Shown here: positions 13,101-26,096 of the stretch, in pieces
How the letters are laid out: each line of letters starts with the position of its first letter
How positions within the stretch are numbered: position 1 is the stretch's first letter
NCBI RefSeq assembly: GCF_003945595.2
Contig: NW_024104619.1
Location: forward strand, 62,001 to 126,000
Origin: Pipra filicauda
Lineage: Eukaryota; Chordata; Aves; Passeriformes; Pipridae
Reading direction: 5' to 3'
DNA length: 64,000 nt
The notes under the pieces: model-generated
What the model saw: only the letters and a program-made list of their open reading frames with translations
Databases searched by the model: none
Told to the model about the DNA's origin: nothing
Made by a program: the position numbers and the translations under genes

Positions 13101-16100
13101 TTGGATACATGTTTGTCAAATGTTTTAGTCTTTGTGTTACCCTCAGACATAGCCAAGACAGACTGCAATTTAAAAGTAGGTCTAAAAATATTCACCTCCA
13201 AAATGTGGTGCAATGAAAAAGCAGCTAATATTGTATCCACTCAGTGCAATATCATAACACTAAGATCCCTCACTGGTTGGAAATTGCCTGTTCTAAAAAA
13301 ACCCAGAGACTAACAAACCAATGAACCAAAATATATAATGACACGTTGGAAAACTATCTATGAGGCCAGCCCAGTTTCCACAGTCTTTAATGAGTTTTGA
13401 AAAAAAAATCATGTAGCAAGAGATTTAAACATTAAGAATTTGGAGAGATCAAAATTTTGTGTGTGCATTTTAAAGATTTAATAGATATTGTATTATGTGA
13501 CTTGAGTTTCTCTTTACTTACAGTAACAGCAGGGAGAATGCCAAAGAGTGGCAGGTAAGGCAGTTTAAGTGTGTGATGGATTAGATAAATAAACATATGG
13601 AAGTGAAACACATCTCTCCAACCTGTGATTTGTGGGTAGAACTTGTCAAAAATCCTCCCCTAAAACTTGAAAATGTCTCATGTCACAGGGAATAAACTGT
13701 AAAACAGATTAACTGACTAACAGGTACAAATCCTGCTCTATTATGCCACTGTAATATGGGCTTTCAGACTCTGTACAGGTTCAGGTTACATCCATCCTGC
13801 TTTGCATATGTCAGAGGGCTTTCCATGCTTATGTTCCCTTTACTAGCACTGAGATTCATGTTAGCAGCTATCAAAATGGTTCATCAGTGGTGAGGGGATG
13901 GGGAAAACCATCTTGTAAGTTTTTAAACACCCAAAGACGTATTTGAAGTCCAGTCTCTAGAGCTACATCTTCACCAATAAATTGAACTTTTGTTTTGTTC
14001 TTTGCAGTGCTGAGTCAGACAAAGCAGAGAGTCCTATCTCTATACAATTAAACTCCCCTAACCTGTGAAATAGGATGTTCCCATCGAGATGTCTGGTGAG
14101 AAAACCTCCTTTTCTGATGTGCTGATACACTGACTCCTGGAAAGTACCTCTAACATGTTTCAGAGGCTTCTGGATGACACAAGCTAAAACTATACTGGGA
14201 AAATTTGAACATGTTAACAGCACATTTTTTAGTATACAAACATGGTCACTATTTAGAAGAACATCCAGTATCCTATTTTTCAAGGTTTTATCAAGGCTAT
14301 AATAAAACAATTGAAAACTGAGACCACACTTGCAGCACAGGAGATAAATGATCTATGACACTCAAATTTTTTTTCCCATCTACCCAATTCAGTTGACAGA
14401 CCAAGTCTCTGATCAGAGCACTCCTAGCTGAAACCTCTGCTGTATTTTTGAAACAGACTATTAACCTAGGGGAACCTTAGTCCCATTATGTTCCAAATCC
14501 ACCATGTGATCAATAAGATTCAATAACCTCTTCACCACATTAATTAGTCTTTATTTATACAAACAACATGGTTAGTTCTTCCTGACACTGTACCTTTGTT
14601 TGCCCTATTCTGTTTTGGAGATACTAATGTCTCTTTCAAATTACTCAAATAGAAAATAATTATCTTCCTGTCCACCAAAGCCATATCAAGTTCTTTACTG
14701 TGAAGGAAAACATCCCTTCCCACTGGAATAGAAAATGCCCAATTCTCACAGTAAATACTTTTTTATCTTTGAAAATAATAATTTTTCACTAACTTGGAAA
14801 AAGCTGTGAGAAAACATAACTGGAATTACGGCGTGTGGTTTATTGCTGAATCATTTAAAATCCAGCATGATCAACCATTCTGAAGGGATAAGTAGCGAAA
14901 GAACTGCTACACAATGAGTTTCTGATAACTTTAGAGATATGCCAGGACATCAGCCCATGAGAAGCTGGCACAGAATCACTTTCCCCAGCACAAAAGAAGT
15001 AAGAAGACATTTCTACAAAGCTATTCTAGTAACTCATCAGTAAGAAAGAGTTGCAAGTGTTCTCAAGATTGTGGTCCATGTCAGGGATTAAATGTCATAT
15101 ACTGAGATTTTATTAACTCATTTTCTGCCAACTCTGCTTAAAGGGATGACTTTCTAGGCAAGATTGAATGGAGGGTTACTCACAGATTTCTCAGCCTCTT
15201 AGAATTCTAACCATGGCATTTATCTTTCATAAAATGTACTTACATAAGGTAATAGCCACAGGCAAGTTGTCTTTGTGCGCAAAATATGATTTTTAGTGTT
15301 ACATTCTTACTGGAAATGACCTCTTCTTGGGAGGAATTATCAAATCCAGAGGTATGTTTTCTTTGCTTTACATTACTTTCCTTCTTTCTTTTTTCCCTAT
15401 AAAGCTGTTTATCCTTGTGCCTTTACACTGTTAAAGGAGGGTTAGTGTTCAAGGCTTACTTCAGCTTTTACCGATAGCAGTGTCAACATTAAAGTGTTTC
15501 TAGTAAATTTAGACTCCTTACAGTTATTCTGCTGTACAAATGTGTCTGAGGCTGTCTAACCTTCAGCCTTCTGGTTACATGTTGCCTGCTGAGAAACTGA
15601 GGTCTACAATGTCTAAGATGCATTTATGGATCAACAGGCACTCAGATTGACTTTGAAGGAATTTAAATGTTGAAGCACACAGGTACTGAGGATGGTCTCA
15701 CCAAAACCTCATTTACAGGTTACTGAGTCAGTGTATATTTGCTGTGAACTTTCTCAAGTTTACAGTAAGCAGGCTTTGAATGTTCTTTTGAGGACACGCT
15801 GGCATGGTGGGAGATAAGGGATAACCATCTTCTTTGTCTCTAGCTGTCTTATTAGCATAGGACAGGTTGTCTTTTTGACATAGAAAAGAACCATTTTCAT
15901 AGACTGTGAGTAAAGGTAAGCTTCTCTAAGAGGTAAGGCATGACACTGCAACTAAGACTCTGGTTGAATATTGCTCCTTAGAGAAGATCCCTTGTACTAG
16001 TTATGGAGTGAATCTAGGCAGAATATCCTGTTCATATTATGAATAGTTTCCTGAATCAATGTTATGCTTTTGCATTTTTAATGTTAATATTAAATTACTG

Positions 16101-16371
16101 AATAAGTTGAATGAATTGCAGAAAGGAAAAAAGTCTTTATATGGATAGAATATTTTCATATATAATAAAGCACTTTCATAAAGCACTGTATCTAACAATA
16201 TGCTTGTAGCTTTAACTTGTCAAAGTAATTCACTGTTGCGTATCACTGGATGTGGTAGTCTTGCCACTGACACACACAGAGCAGTAGAACTATGAACATA
16301 AAAGTAATTTTGATACAATATTTAACTATGTCTTAAATCCACTACAGTATAGAATTTGCTGTCCACGAAAT
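10105..16371. other. AT-rich non-coding DNA, no gene recognised
   Basis: No recognisable gene, RNA or transposon consensus is visible. Frames of up to 115 codons (for example 13963-14310 on the minus strand) have no motif and AT-driven composition. Confidence 0.55.
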
Positions 16372-17012
16372 CATTGAATCATAGAATGACAGAATGATTA
16401 TGGTTGAAAGGAACCTTAAAGATCATCTCATTCCAAAGCCCCTGCCATGGGCATGGACACCTTCCACTAGACCAGGTTGCTCAGAGCTCCATCCAACCTG
16501 GCCTTGAACACTGTCAGGGATGGGGCAGCCACAACTTCTCTGGGGAACACGTGCCAGTCTTCACCATCCTCACAGTAAAGAATTTCTTCTGAATATCTAA
16601 TCTAAGCCTACTCTCTGTCATTTTGAAGCTGTTCTCCCTTGGCCTGTCACTACAAGCCCTTGTAAATAGTCTCTCTCCATCTTTCTTGTAGGCTTCCTTC
16701 AGGCACTGGAAGGCCACAGTTAGGTCACCCTGAAGTTTTCTCTTTTCCAGGCTGAACAATCCCAATTCTCTCAGCCTTCCATCATAGCAGAGGTGCTCCA
16801 TCTCTCTAATCATATTGGTGGTGTCCTCTGGACTCGCTCCAACAGGTCCATGTCCTTCCTGTGCTGGGGACCCCAGAGCTGGAGGCAGCACTGCAGGTGG
16901 GGTCTCACCAGAGCAGAGCAGAAGGGCAGAATCCCCTCCCTCCCCTGCTGCCCACACTGCTTTGGATGCAGCCCAGGACACGGGGGGTTTCTGGGCTTTG
17001 AATGTGCTATAG
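16372..17012 (-). mobile_element. CR1 LINE 3' portion with end of ORF2
   Basis: The 3' UTR octamers at 16372-16400 (antisense CATAGAAT) are followed by about 600 bp of ORF2 3' end. On the minus strand an open frame of 155 codons (16514-16981) includes the CR1 tail motif [17 protein letters not shown] and later [11 protein letters not shown], both typical of the C-terminus of CR1 reverse-transcriptase polyproteins. The remaining ORF2 (endonuclease and RT core) is absent, as in most 5'-truncated copies. The tail frame is still readable, which suggests a moderately young copy. It is not expected to be functional. Confidence 0.92.
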
Positions 17013-18012
17013 AGTTCACTCCTAAAGCTCCAAGGAGAATTGTTTTCTAATTATGTTCACAAGGCTCCGGTTTCCCTCAGAGAGAGAGCAGGTTTGCATT
17101 TCTTTAATATGTTGATGGAGCATGTTAGACTCCCCCTTGCAAAACTCTATGTAGATAGAACCATAGATAGTCATTAAGTCCATGATATCTGTGAATTTTA
17201 AGGACAATATTTGCAATTATGTATATGGAAAAGATAAGTACTGAGGAGCTCAGGTTTTGAAGTTGGTCTTCCTATGCTCAGAACTTAATAAGGTAGCAGT
17301 GTAATTTTAGCCAAAGTGAAAGCATTTGACAATCTGCATTTGATAAGGTCTAGAAGTAATTTGTAGATAAAGGAATTAATTGCAACTCAAAAGCACTTAT
17401 TTAATTTCATGAGCCCATGCTGGTTTAGTGTCATCACTTGTGGCTCAGCAGGAGAAAGGCCTCAGGTAGATGAGGAGATAGAAAATACAGAAATCTCTAC
17501 TGTAAACTAAAGTAGATATGTGGCTATAAATATTGCTTTCTGTCTTTTTTCTCAACCACAAAGATTAACCCTGGCTGAATGTGGAAATCATGAATAACCA
17601 TAGGGAAATTTAAAATCTTCCAATTCCAGTAATTAGTTAAGTCTATTTTTTTTCACAAGGAAAAACACTGAATTATATTTCTCATTAAAGAAAAAAAAAG
17701 ACATCTTATTATATTTTGGTGTATTCTGGTGCAATGTAAAATGATCCAAACCTCACTAGGTAGCCATTGTAACTTAAAATGTCAATATTGATTAATGGAT
17801 ATTCCATTTTTGAAATAAATCCTATCAGACATAAAAAGTGAGTATTATAACAGGTCAATATATATTATTTTAAAGTGGAATGTTTCATAAGTGCATGTAT
17901 TCTCAGTCAAAATAGCTCAACCAGACGATAATCACTTGAATACTTTGGCTTATGACTCCACACCTCAAATAAAGAAGATCTGAAGATAAAAGCTCACTGT
18001 GGACCAGCCCAA
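17013..18012. other. AT-rich non-coding DNA
   Basis: No gene or transposon consensus is recognisable in this interval. Confidence 0.5.
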
Positions 18013-18069
18013 AGAGTTAAACCATATGTCTAGAGTTAAACCATATATCTAAAGTTAAACCACATATCT
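18013..18069 (+). repeat. Tandem repeat, three copies of a 19-bp unit
   Basis: Copies at 18013-18031, 18032-18050 and 18051-18069 all share GTTAAACCA/CATATCT-type units. Copies 1 and 2 differ at one position. Copy 3 differs from copy 2 at two positions. It is a minisatellite seed beside an old CR1. Confidence 0.9.
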
Positions 18070-18118
18070 ATTGTTACTGTCTTTCTTTGAATACATTCAA
18101 ATATTTTTATATCCTTAT

Positions 18119-18545
18119 ATTGTGGAACCCAAAACTGGACAGAGTTCCTGAGGAGGAGGCACCAATGCTGAGTATAGTGGGACAACGACTTCTTTCAACT
18201 GTGCTTAATGTGCCTCAAGATCACCTTGTCCCTTCTGGCCACCAGGACACATTGTTAGCTCCTATTAAACCAAACCACCAAAACAAACCCCCAGATTTGT
18301 TTCTGCAGGACTGAACTTCAGGCTCTTCCATAATCCAGGATTCCACCATTCCATGTGCAGAATCTGGCATTTTCACTTGTTAAGTTACATATGGTTGGTG
18401 ATTGCTCAACATTCTAATTTATCAAAATCTCTCTGTAAAGACTCCCTACCCTTGAGGGAACTAACAGCTCCTCCTAATCTGGTGTTGTTGGAAAATATCC
18501 TTAGTGTGCACTCAACTTTCACGTCCAGGCATTGGTAAAAATTTT
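18119..18545 (-). mobile_element. Old, diverged CR1 LINE fragment (ORF2 end)
   Basis: The plus strand carries in order the antisense CR1 blocks 'aaaactggacagagttcc', 'gctgagtatagtgggaca', 'ctggccaccaggacaca', 'ttctgcaggactgaac', 'tctctctgtaaagactccct' and 'ctggtgttgttgg'. Substitutions and indels are much more frequent than in the CR1 at 16372-17012, so this is an older copy or subfamily. It has no 3' tail, and the next CR1 end lies 400 bp away. Confidence 0.75.
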
Positions 18546-18941
18546 GAAGATATTTTCTTTTGCCTTTATGGAAGGGTAGAGTAGTAATTTGACTTCAGTG
18601 TGTCCATTTCTTGTCTCTTTGCTTGCTTGGCTCCAGCCTCCAAGACCTCCTTCAAATATGCCTTAACTTCAAGGAAGTTCAGAACGATATTTGAATAGTT
18701 AGATTTATGTAATAGTGTGTCCTTCATCTTAATTTGAAGACAAACCAAAAGTAATGGGTTGAGAGAAGTTCTTTAAAGAACATATTATTACTGAACTGCG
18801 AAGGGAGAGATTGTCAGGAGACATAACAGACTTGTTATGATGGAGTAGAAAAAAGGAAAAGAAAGTTATGTTTCGTTTGCATCCTTTTTTCATCAGTTAG
18901 GCTTGTTGCAGGTGAGACCAGTGTTTGGTTATAAGGAGAGA

Positions 18942-19050
18942 ATCACAGATTCAGAAAGGGACCTCTGGAGATCATCTAGTTTAGTCCACCTGGCTCAAGT
19001 CTGGCCAGTCAGGGCGGGTTGTCCAGGACAGTGTCCAGTTGTGTAAATAA
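18942..19050 (-). mobile_element. CR1 LINE 3'-end fragment, older subfamily
   Basis: The plus strand begins AATCACAGATTCAGAAAGGG, continues 'cctctggagatcatctag', and ends with 'gttgtccaggacagtgtcc'. These are antisense blocks of the CR1 3' end. Confidence 0.75.
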
Positions 19051-19262
19051 GATAAGATCTTAATTATAAATTGATTACAGATCATCACAATCACATCTAT
19101 TTTTTTCCCGAACATCCTAAATTAGTAATGACTATGAATGTATGGTTACACATTTCTCCTGCAGTCAGTCTAAAGCAGATAGGTTGCAAATGCTAGTTTA
19201 CTTCATATGATTCATAATGAAACTAAACCAGTTTACTGCACAGATACAATGTATAGGTGCTG

Positions 19263-19855
19263 GTACTGATTTTGGCTAGGATAGAGTTAATTTTTTGGTA
19301 CTATCTTGTGTGGTTTCGTGTTTTGTGTTTGTGATGCAAACAATGTTGATAATACACCATTGTTATATCTGTTGAGAGCAGCAATTGCACAGCACCAAGG
19401 CCTTTTCTGCCTCTCCCGTCAGCCCACCAGTGAGGAGGTTGGGATGTGCAGGAAACTGGGAGGGGACACAGCTGGGACAGATGGCTTCAACTGACCTAAG
19501 GAATATCCCATACCATATGATATTGTGCTCAGAAATAAAAACTGAGGGAAAGAGGAAAGGGCAGAGGGACACATTCAGAGTGGTGGCGTTTGTCTTCCCA
19601 AGTCACCATTCCACGTGATGGAGCCCTGCTCTCCTGGAGCTGGATAAACACCTGCCTGCCCTTGGGAGGTGGTGAATGAATTCCCCTCCTTGCTTTGCTT
19701 GCACATACAGCTTTTACTTTACCTATTAAACTGTCTAAAAGTTTTCTCATTTTTCCCGTTCTTATTCTCTCTCTCCCGACCAGATGAGAGGCTGAGCATT
19801 GACCACACACCTGGGTGGGGCTTAGCTGCCAACCAGGGTGGACCCCCAACAGTAC
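19263..19855 (+). mobile_element. Solo LTR of an avian endogenous retrovirus with 4-bp target duplication
   Basis: The LTR proper is 19267-19851 (585 bp). It starts TGATTTTGGCTAGGATAGAG and ends CCCCCAACA (TG...CA). It is flanked by the direct repeat GTAC at 19263-19266 and 19852-19855. Typical LTR blocks include 'aaggccttttctgcctctcc', 'gggaggggacacagctgg', a CCATATGATATTG segment just upstream of the likely promoter, and a 'cctattaaactgtct' polyadenylation-type signal near 19720. No primer-binding site or internal coding region lies on either side, so this is a solo LTR left by recombination. It belongs to the same broad LTR group as 1-803 and 32395-32758. The 4-bp duplication would fit a gammaretrovirus-like (class I) integrase, but the family was not verified. 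Confidence 0.9.
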
Positions 19856-21329
19856 CAGATGTGGTACACATGCAAGTGTGTTCAGACACTTTCGAAATTA
19901 CTATTACAGACAAATTTTACCTTCTTTCGACCCTAAAACAGAAAATGATTTAGCAGGATCTGATTTGGCCAAGGATGCAACAAATTATGTTCAATTACCT
20001 GCTTCATGACAGTCTGTCTACATGATGCTGAACCAGTCATCAGGAGACTCAGTGAAAATTTCTCTCAAAGGCTGTAATAAAGGTAGCAAGGTGTTGTTGC
20101 AAAGATGTTCCAAGAAAACAATGGTTCCCAAACTCTCATTTGTGTGAAGTAATTGTTCAGATGTAAGCAATAAGGGAGGCAATTGCCACGGTACTACACT
20201 GTGCCTGAGCCAAAAATCCTTACTGAGGGGCAGACTGTAGTAACTGGATCCTAAAACTATATTTATGTACCTAAAGAACTCCCAGTTGAGCTTCTACTTA
20301 GTTTTACTGTGACTTTATTTTTGTGTGTATAAGTACCCAAAGACATTTCTTCTCAATTACTTAACTTTAAAGAGCAATGATATCACATTTCAGTAGATCT
20401 CACTTTGTTTTCCTTGCATTTGTTCTTTTTCAATTTCTCCACAACTTTATTTCTCCTTTTCTTTTTGAAGTGATCATTTTCCAATTCTCCCCCAATTTTG
20501 CATTGCTTTGCACTTTTCCTTGCTTTCCCTTGATTGATTTGGATGTTTTTTTTTCCAGCCTTTACGAATTGTAGATGGTAGTTCATTTTCTCTCACCAAT
20601 TATACCCCAGCAGCTGTCTGTAAAAGAAAAATGACAAGTTAGTCACTTCCCTGTCTGTATTGAACTGTGGGCAAAAGACTGAACTCGGTGCAGGGAGGAA
20701 CTGAGTAATCAGCCTTCCTTTACAGCCAGATTCATGTTTAGAAGAATTCAGAAAAATGAATCATTTCAAAAGCTGATAATACATTACTTTGCACCTTGGG
20801 AAGTCATTTCAGGCTTTGGCAGATGAGCTCTGGCATCAGCAATTTAAGACAAATTTGTGCCCAACTCGCTGCCCACCCACGTTCTGTAGCAGGGTGCAGA
20901 GGTGATATGTCACTCTGCTCTCCTGCTCCCACTCATTTGTTGGCCACTCAGGTTAAGTGAGACTTCATCCTGTGGAATAGAACAACTAAAATGTGAATAC
21001 GCTATTCTTTCTATATTGTAGATGTAATATTTATGTTTATATTACTTTTTTAAATTCTGATTATAACCCAGAGCAGTTGAAACTTGGTGATGTTTAAGAC
21101 ACGAGTATATTTCTGTATGTTTGGACACAGTCAGGTCTTAAACCTTTACATCTTTTGGTTAATTAAGATCCATTTTCATTCATACTAACACCCAACACAC
21201 TCAACAGAGGGACGACTTATTATCTGGGAGAAAGGATTGGAGAAGAACAGCCTAAGAGGAAGAAGGGAATTGTAAAGTTGTAAAGGAAATAAAACAATTT
21301 CAAAAACCTCCCTTTTTTATTTTATAGGT
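19856..21329. other. Non-coding DNA, no feature recognised
   Basis: A pyrimidine-rich stretch at 20395-20560 is the only notable texture. No gene or transposon consensus was recognised. Confidence 0.5.
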
Positions 21330-21600
21330 TTGCTCATTTACATGAGTTCTGTAAGGTAATTGCTAATGACTTGAGGATCTCATTAGCCATCCAGCTTATC
21401 ACTCCAGATGATCTGAAAACATCTAATTCATATAAGTACACTCCAATCTGTTCTTTAATTACTGTGAGCTGAGGTTTTATTCCTACTTCACTGTTTCTAA
21501 TTGTTTCAGCCATCTGATCATAGTTGACCGTTTTGGTGAAAACTAATGCAAAAAGGCATTAAATACCTCATCTTTCTCAGTACTACTAACAATTTTCATC
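21330..21600 (-). mobile_element. Ancient CR1-like LINE ORF2 fragment
   Basis: Translated on the minus strand, with stops and frame slips, the region around 21530-21580 gives a TEKDEVFNAF-like string followed by FSPK. This resembles the CR1 ORF2 linker EKAEVLNAFFASVF just before the RT domain. Around 21350-21400 a NEILKSLA string resembles the RT block VLKELA. Order and spacing fit CR1-group RT. There is no 3' tail, and both frames are broken. This is inference from weak similarity. A translated search against LINE proteins would confirm or refute it. Confidence 0.45.
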
Positions 21601-23879
21601 CTCTTGGAAGAAGCACATTGATCCTCTATGTCTATTTATTTCCATGCTCTCTACATTGTGCACTGGCAATATTTTATTACATATATTTGACATCCTTTGC
21701 TGACATCATCAAAGAACAAAGTGTCTTGACTTTTTTGATTCTTTTTTCATGCAAACTTCTGATGGATTTCTGTCCTCAAACTTCATAATCTCCACTGTTT
21801 TATTAAAAGTAAATTTAGATAGTTTATGTGTTGGCCAAGTTGATCTCTTGCTATTCCTTCTATCTTTCCTTCTTAGTTGAATTGGTTGCATTTGAACCTT
21901 CTAGAACTGGCATTTGCTTAAAGAAACATTATTGTCATCATTATCATTGTCACTATTATTTTATATTGGAACAGCTTTCCAGAAGAGCTCATCAGCCAGT
22001 TTTCCAAGGCAAATGAAGTAATTTTTCCTAAATCTATTATTTTTCTTCATTCTCCTTATTGTCCTAAAATTTTGAAGTCTATCACTTCCTGGCCATACTC
22101 ATCCAAAGTACCTTCTACTCAGCATTATTAAAGGTCCCTCAATAGTGGGTGAGACACATATCTGGAGCTCTCCCATTTCTTTATTTCCACTTCTATAACC
22201 AAGCAGGTGTTCACAAGAGTTTTAGCTCATTTTAGATGTGTCAGGGATTTTGAAATATCTGTATGAAGCTGGAGATGTGACTTGGGACAAGTGGACTGTT
22301 CTCACCCCTTTGGAGGGACAACAAGAGATGCTTTTATACAGCATCTAAAATGCTAAATTCAGTGGCCATGGTTAGGTACTGAATCGCACCGTGAGTCCCA
22401 CAGCATGCCCTTCCAAACAGATGTTTTGATTTAGTTTTATGCTGAAGCCTGTGCTCTGAATGACTTTGCATTTGTGCACAAAGTCTCATCCATCTGATAC
22501 CTAATGTTGACAATGTAGGTTATTATCAGATATTTTCAGTCTCCCTCTGTGATATACCTGAGAACAAGCATCTCTGGTATATGGTATAAGCAGATATTTC
22601 TTTAGTCCTTCCTCTCCTTCCTGAGGAAGATATTTCCCTTCAAAATAATATTCCATTTTTTAATTATTCTTTTGTTCCTCTAATGTACCAATTTATGCTT
22701 CAGGGCAAGAAATAAACTGTCAAGATCCTCCTGCACTTTCCTATACTTGTCTGCTCTCTGGGAGACACAAAAGACTAACATAAACACATCCACAATTTGA
22801 TAGGACAATATAAAATTAGAACTGCTTTTCTTCGTTTTTCTTCCATTACCTTGAATTTTCTGAAAATAAATACCTTTACTTTTGTGTATTGTCTACTGTT
22901 GATTTATGAATAAAATAGAGCTATTCCAAATGGATTTTCTTTCTCATGAAAGGAACAAATCTAGTTTCACTTGCTGGAAGTTTCTCTAGCTGAATTTCTT
23001 TTTAGCTACCTCTGCTTTAGATCAAAGAGTCTTAAAGGTACACACACATTAACATTTATAGTCATAAATATAAATTAATAAACAGACTGAACTGTAAGGA
23101 GTTACAACATGCTTAGTAAATCATTATTAACAACTTTAATATTTTCTATTTCTCACTGCAGTTTTTATACTAAAAGAATTCAAAACCCAATTAAATAATT
23201 TGAAAAAAGAAAAATAAAGGGGTTTTAAAACAAAATGAGATTTTTTTTTTACATGTATCTCTAATGGTAATGGAAAAATTTATTTGCATAAACTGCAACA
23301 CCGGATGCCTTCAATAACTCTTTCTCAGAGACAAGACTGTGCTCAGTCTTGTTGAGAGGTTTAGGTCAGAACACCATGACCTGCTCTCAAAACCTGGTTC
23401 ACCTTCCTAATGAAAGCAACTTCCACACAGAACTCGGGAAAACTCAACTTATTAACATAGGAGTGGCAACAAATGACCTTATGAGTCACTTTTCTTTGTT
23501 ACAGTTCCGTATCACTAAGAAAGCCACCTGATGCATACTAAATTTAAAAGGAAAATTTGTTAGGAATCTGCATAATGAATATAAACGGGAGTACACTGAT
23601 GGGACTAAATTAAAGAGTCACGCTGCACAGGAAAAAAAAAACAACCTCCCAAGACAGTTCAGTTTCTTCAGAATCTATTACTTTAGGTGCTGTAGAAAAC
23701 TGCTTTTTAATCCAACATCTTTTCTTAAACATTAAAAATTTAATTTTTTTTGGTGCTTAATTCATTAAAGTTACTATCCATAAAATCTGAGATTTCAGAA
23801 GAATCGAGAACTCACATTAGGATACTTTCTTCTTTCAAGAATTATGAGGTCTTCTTTATTATTGCCTGAATATGATTAC

Positions 23880-23983
23880 ATTTTCTTCCTCCTTATTTTC
23901 CTTATTTTTTCCTTTTTTCCTTGTTCTTCCCTTATTATATTCCCTTTCATTTTCCCTGTTTCCTTAGTTTTTTTCCCTTATTG
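23880..23983. repeat. Pyrimidine-rich tract
   Basis: This is about 100 bp of nearly pure T and C on the plus strand (ttcctt/ttttcc units). It is low complexity, and the strand asymmetry is striking but common in vertebrate introns. Confidence 0.75.
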
Positions 23984-26063
23984 TGGAAGAACTCCACAAT
24001 CAAGCCTAAGATTGGTGTCTCTTTTACCTTCTCTTAATGAGGTTTGCAAGAAATAAGGGATAGAGTAATAGAGTAAGGAAAGGAGAAACTAGCCAATGAA
24101 AACCAGTGGAAATCCTGCCCATCTTGGATATCAAAAATAGGAGACATATCATGGCTCAGCATAAACTCTTTCTTTTTCTGAAATCAGATGTCTAAAACCA
24201 CAGAACTAAGATTAACTGAGATCATACCCTTTCCTTGCATTGTGATCAATAAACCCTTGAAAAATTAATTTGATGGATTGTGGGTATTTAAAAGACGACC
24301 TTTCAAACCTGTCACAAAGTAATAGAGTATCTTCACTGTATCATAGCTTTTTTTCCTTGGCAATAACGGAAGAGGTGCTAATTTCTGCTTTCCCAGGTAA
24401 GCACCTATCACAGAAACAGATATCTCAAGTTACAATCTCTGTTTTCTAGAAAATGATATCTTTTACTAACATATAAACACATTAAAAGACAATTATTGTT
24501 CCAGCTCAGCTCTTTCTGAAGCCTCCAAAGCAACAATAAAATTTATGTGTAAATCTTATATTTGGGAATTCTGTATCAGCTTATTATGGGCTACTGTGCT
24601 CCTTCCAGACTTGCTCCAGTAATTGACCCTTTGCCTTGTCACTACAGTGAAACACATTATTTCCAGTTCCTAGTCTGAAATCTGCACTTCTCATTCCCTC
24701 AGTGTCATGACCGCATCTGATTGTGCTGATGCCAGGCAGCATAAAGACTCACTTAGCTGATTGCATCCATGTCCACCCCTTCAGATTTGGAGCAGGGTTG
24801 GCAGCTTATGAAGGATCACAGCCTCTTTCATCAAGTGAGAGAATATGTATTAGCAAGGTAGAGTTTGCTCAATCTCAAAATGCAGAGATGAATTTTAATT
24901 GTAGTCCGGAGGAAGAAAAGCATATGCAATCTGAGCTGGGTACAATGTGAACCTTACATAAATACCTTAAATTAAAAGAAAAGTTTCAGTTCTGTTTAAT
25001 CTTGAGTAAGATCCAGAGTTCCTCAAAATAGCTCTTGTTAAATATTCATCCTTATTTATTCCGATAATCTTGAACCAATGTTAAACTTTCCTCAACAGGA
25101 CATAAGACCACAAAACTTACTTGTAGGCTTTGAGTATAGCAGGAGTTTAGCTTGACTCTTCAGAAAGTGACTGAAAGCAGGGATCTGATCCATCAGTCAT
25201 ATGAATATTCCACTAGACTTTTCCATCTTTTAACAGATGTGTCACTGAGAACTTGTGCACAATGATAGGGTATAGCTATAAAAAGAAACAGTAATACAAA
25301 ACTGTATTGAATGTGGTTTTAAAACAATTTACACCCCAAAGGAAGAACAGGCTTCATGATAACCATCCAAGAAATTTGAACTTATCTTGAACTTATTCTA
25401 CCTTTGCTTCTACAGATTCCAGGGAATTAGTTTACTTAGGAGAGGTGGATTAAAAGCAGACACAGTATATGCCTTTTACAGTGCAGATATAAATCATTCT
25501 AGCATTAATGGAGGTTCTGCAGACTCACCATCAAGAATACATAGAGACTTATGCCAGAAGGCTTGAGCAAAACACAAGTGTATTAGCAAAATGTACAGTC
25601 AGTAAAATGAGCCTATTAATTATAACTTTCTTCTTGACCGGAATCAATTATTAACAATCATAACATAAAAAAAAATGCAGAACTAAAACCACTTTATTGC
25701 ATTTATGCATTTAAAAATAACAATAAGGATGAATATAAACTTTGAGATAAGAAAAAAGGAAAAATTCATTGAGCCTGTGAGACAACAGCTGTATTCATAA
25801 ATTATGGACTTTGGGCAATCCATGAAAACTTAGATCAACAGCTGGTCACAAGCTAATACTAATGAACAAACTTATGGTCTTCCTCAGCTCCATGTGACTG
25901 CAATACCTTTTGTAGTCTGAGAGCTAAGGCTTGTTTATTGGTCTATAAATTGGTTAGTTATAACTTAGGGAGAAGCCCCAAAATTCAAATTACATTTTGT
26001 TGCTGGTGGAAATCATATTACTGACTCAGTTTTCCAGAAATACTGTGCTTAGATATACACATG

Positions 26064-26096
26064 AAAAACAAAAAAAAAAAAAAGAAAAAAACAATA
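26064..26096. repeat. A-rich tract
   Basis: Runs of A interrupted by single C or G bases; low complexity. Confidence 0.8.

Noticed and set aside
13963..14310. 115-codon minus-strand frame as a gene
   Set aside because: No motif, AT-biased composition, no splice context or conservation evidence.
16514..16981. 155-codon minus-strand open frame as a host gene
   Set aside because: It is the C-terminal end of CR1 ORF2 ([13 protein letters not shown] motif) plus 3' sequence, inside a transposon.
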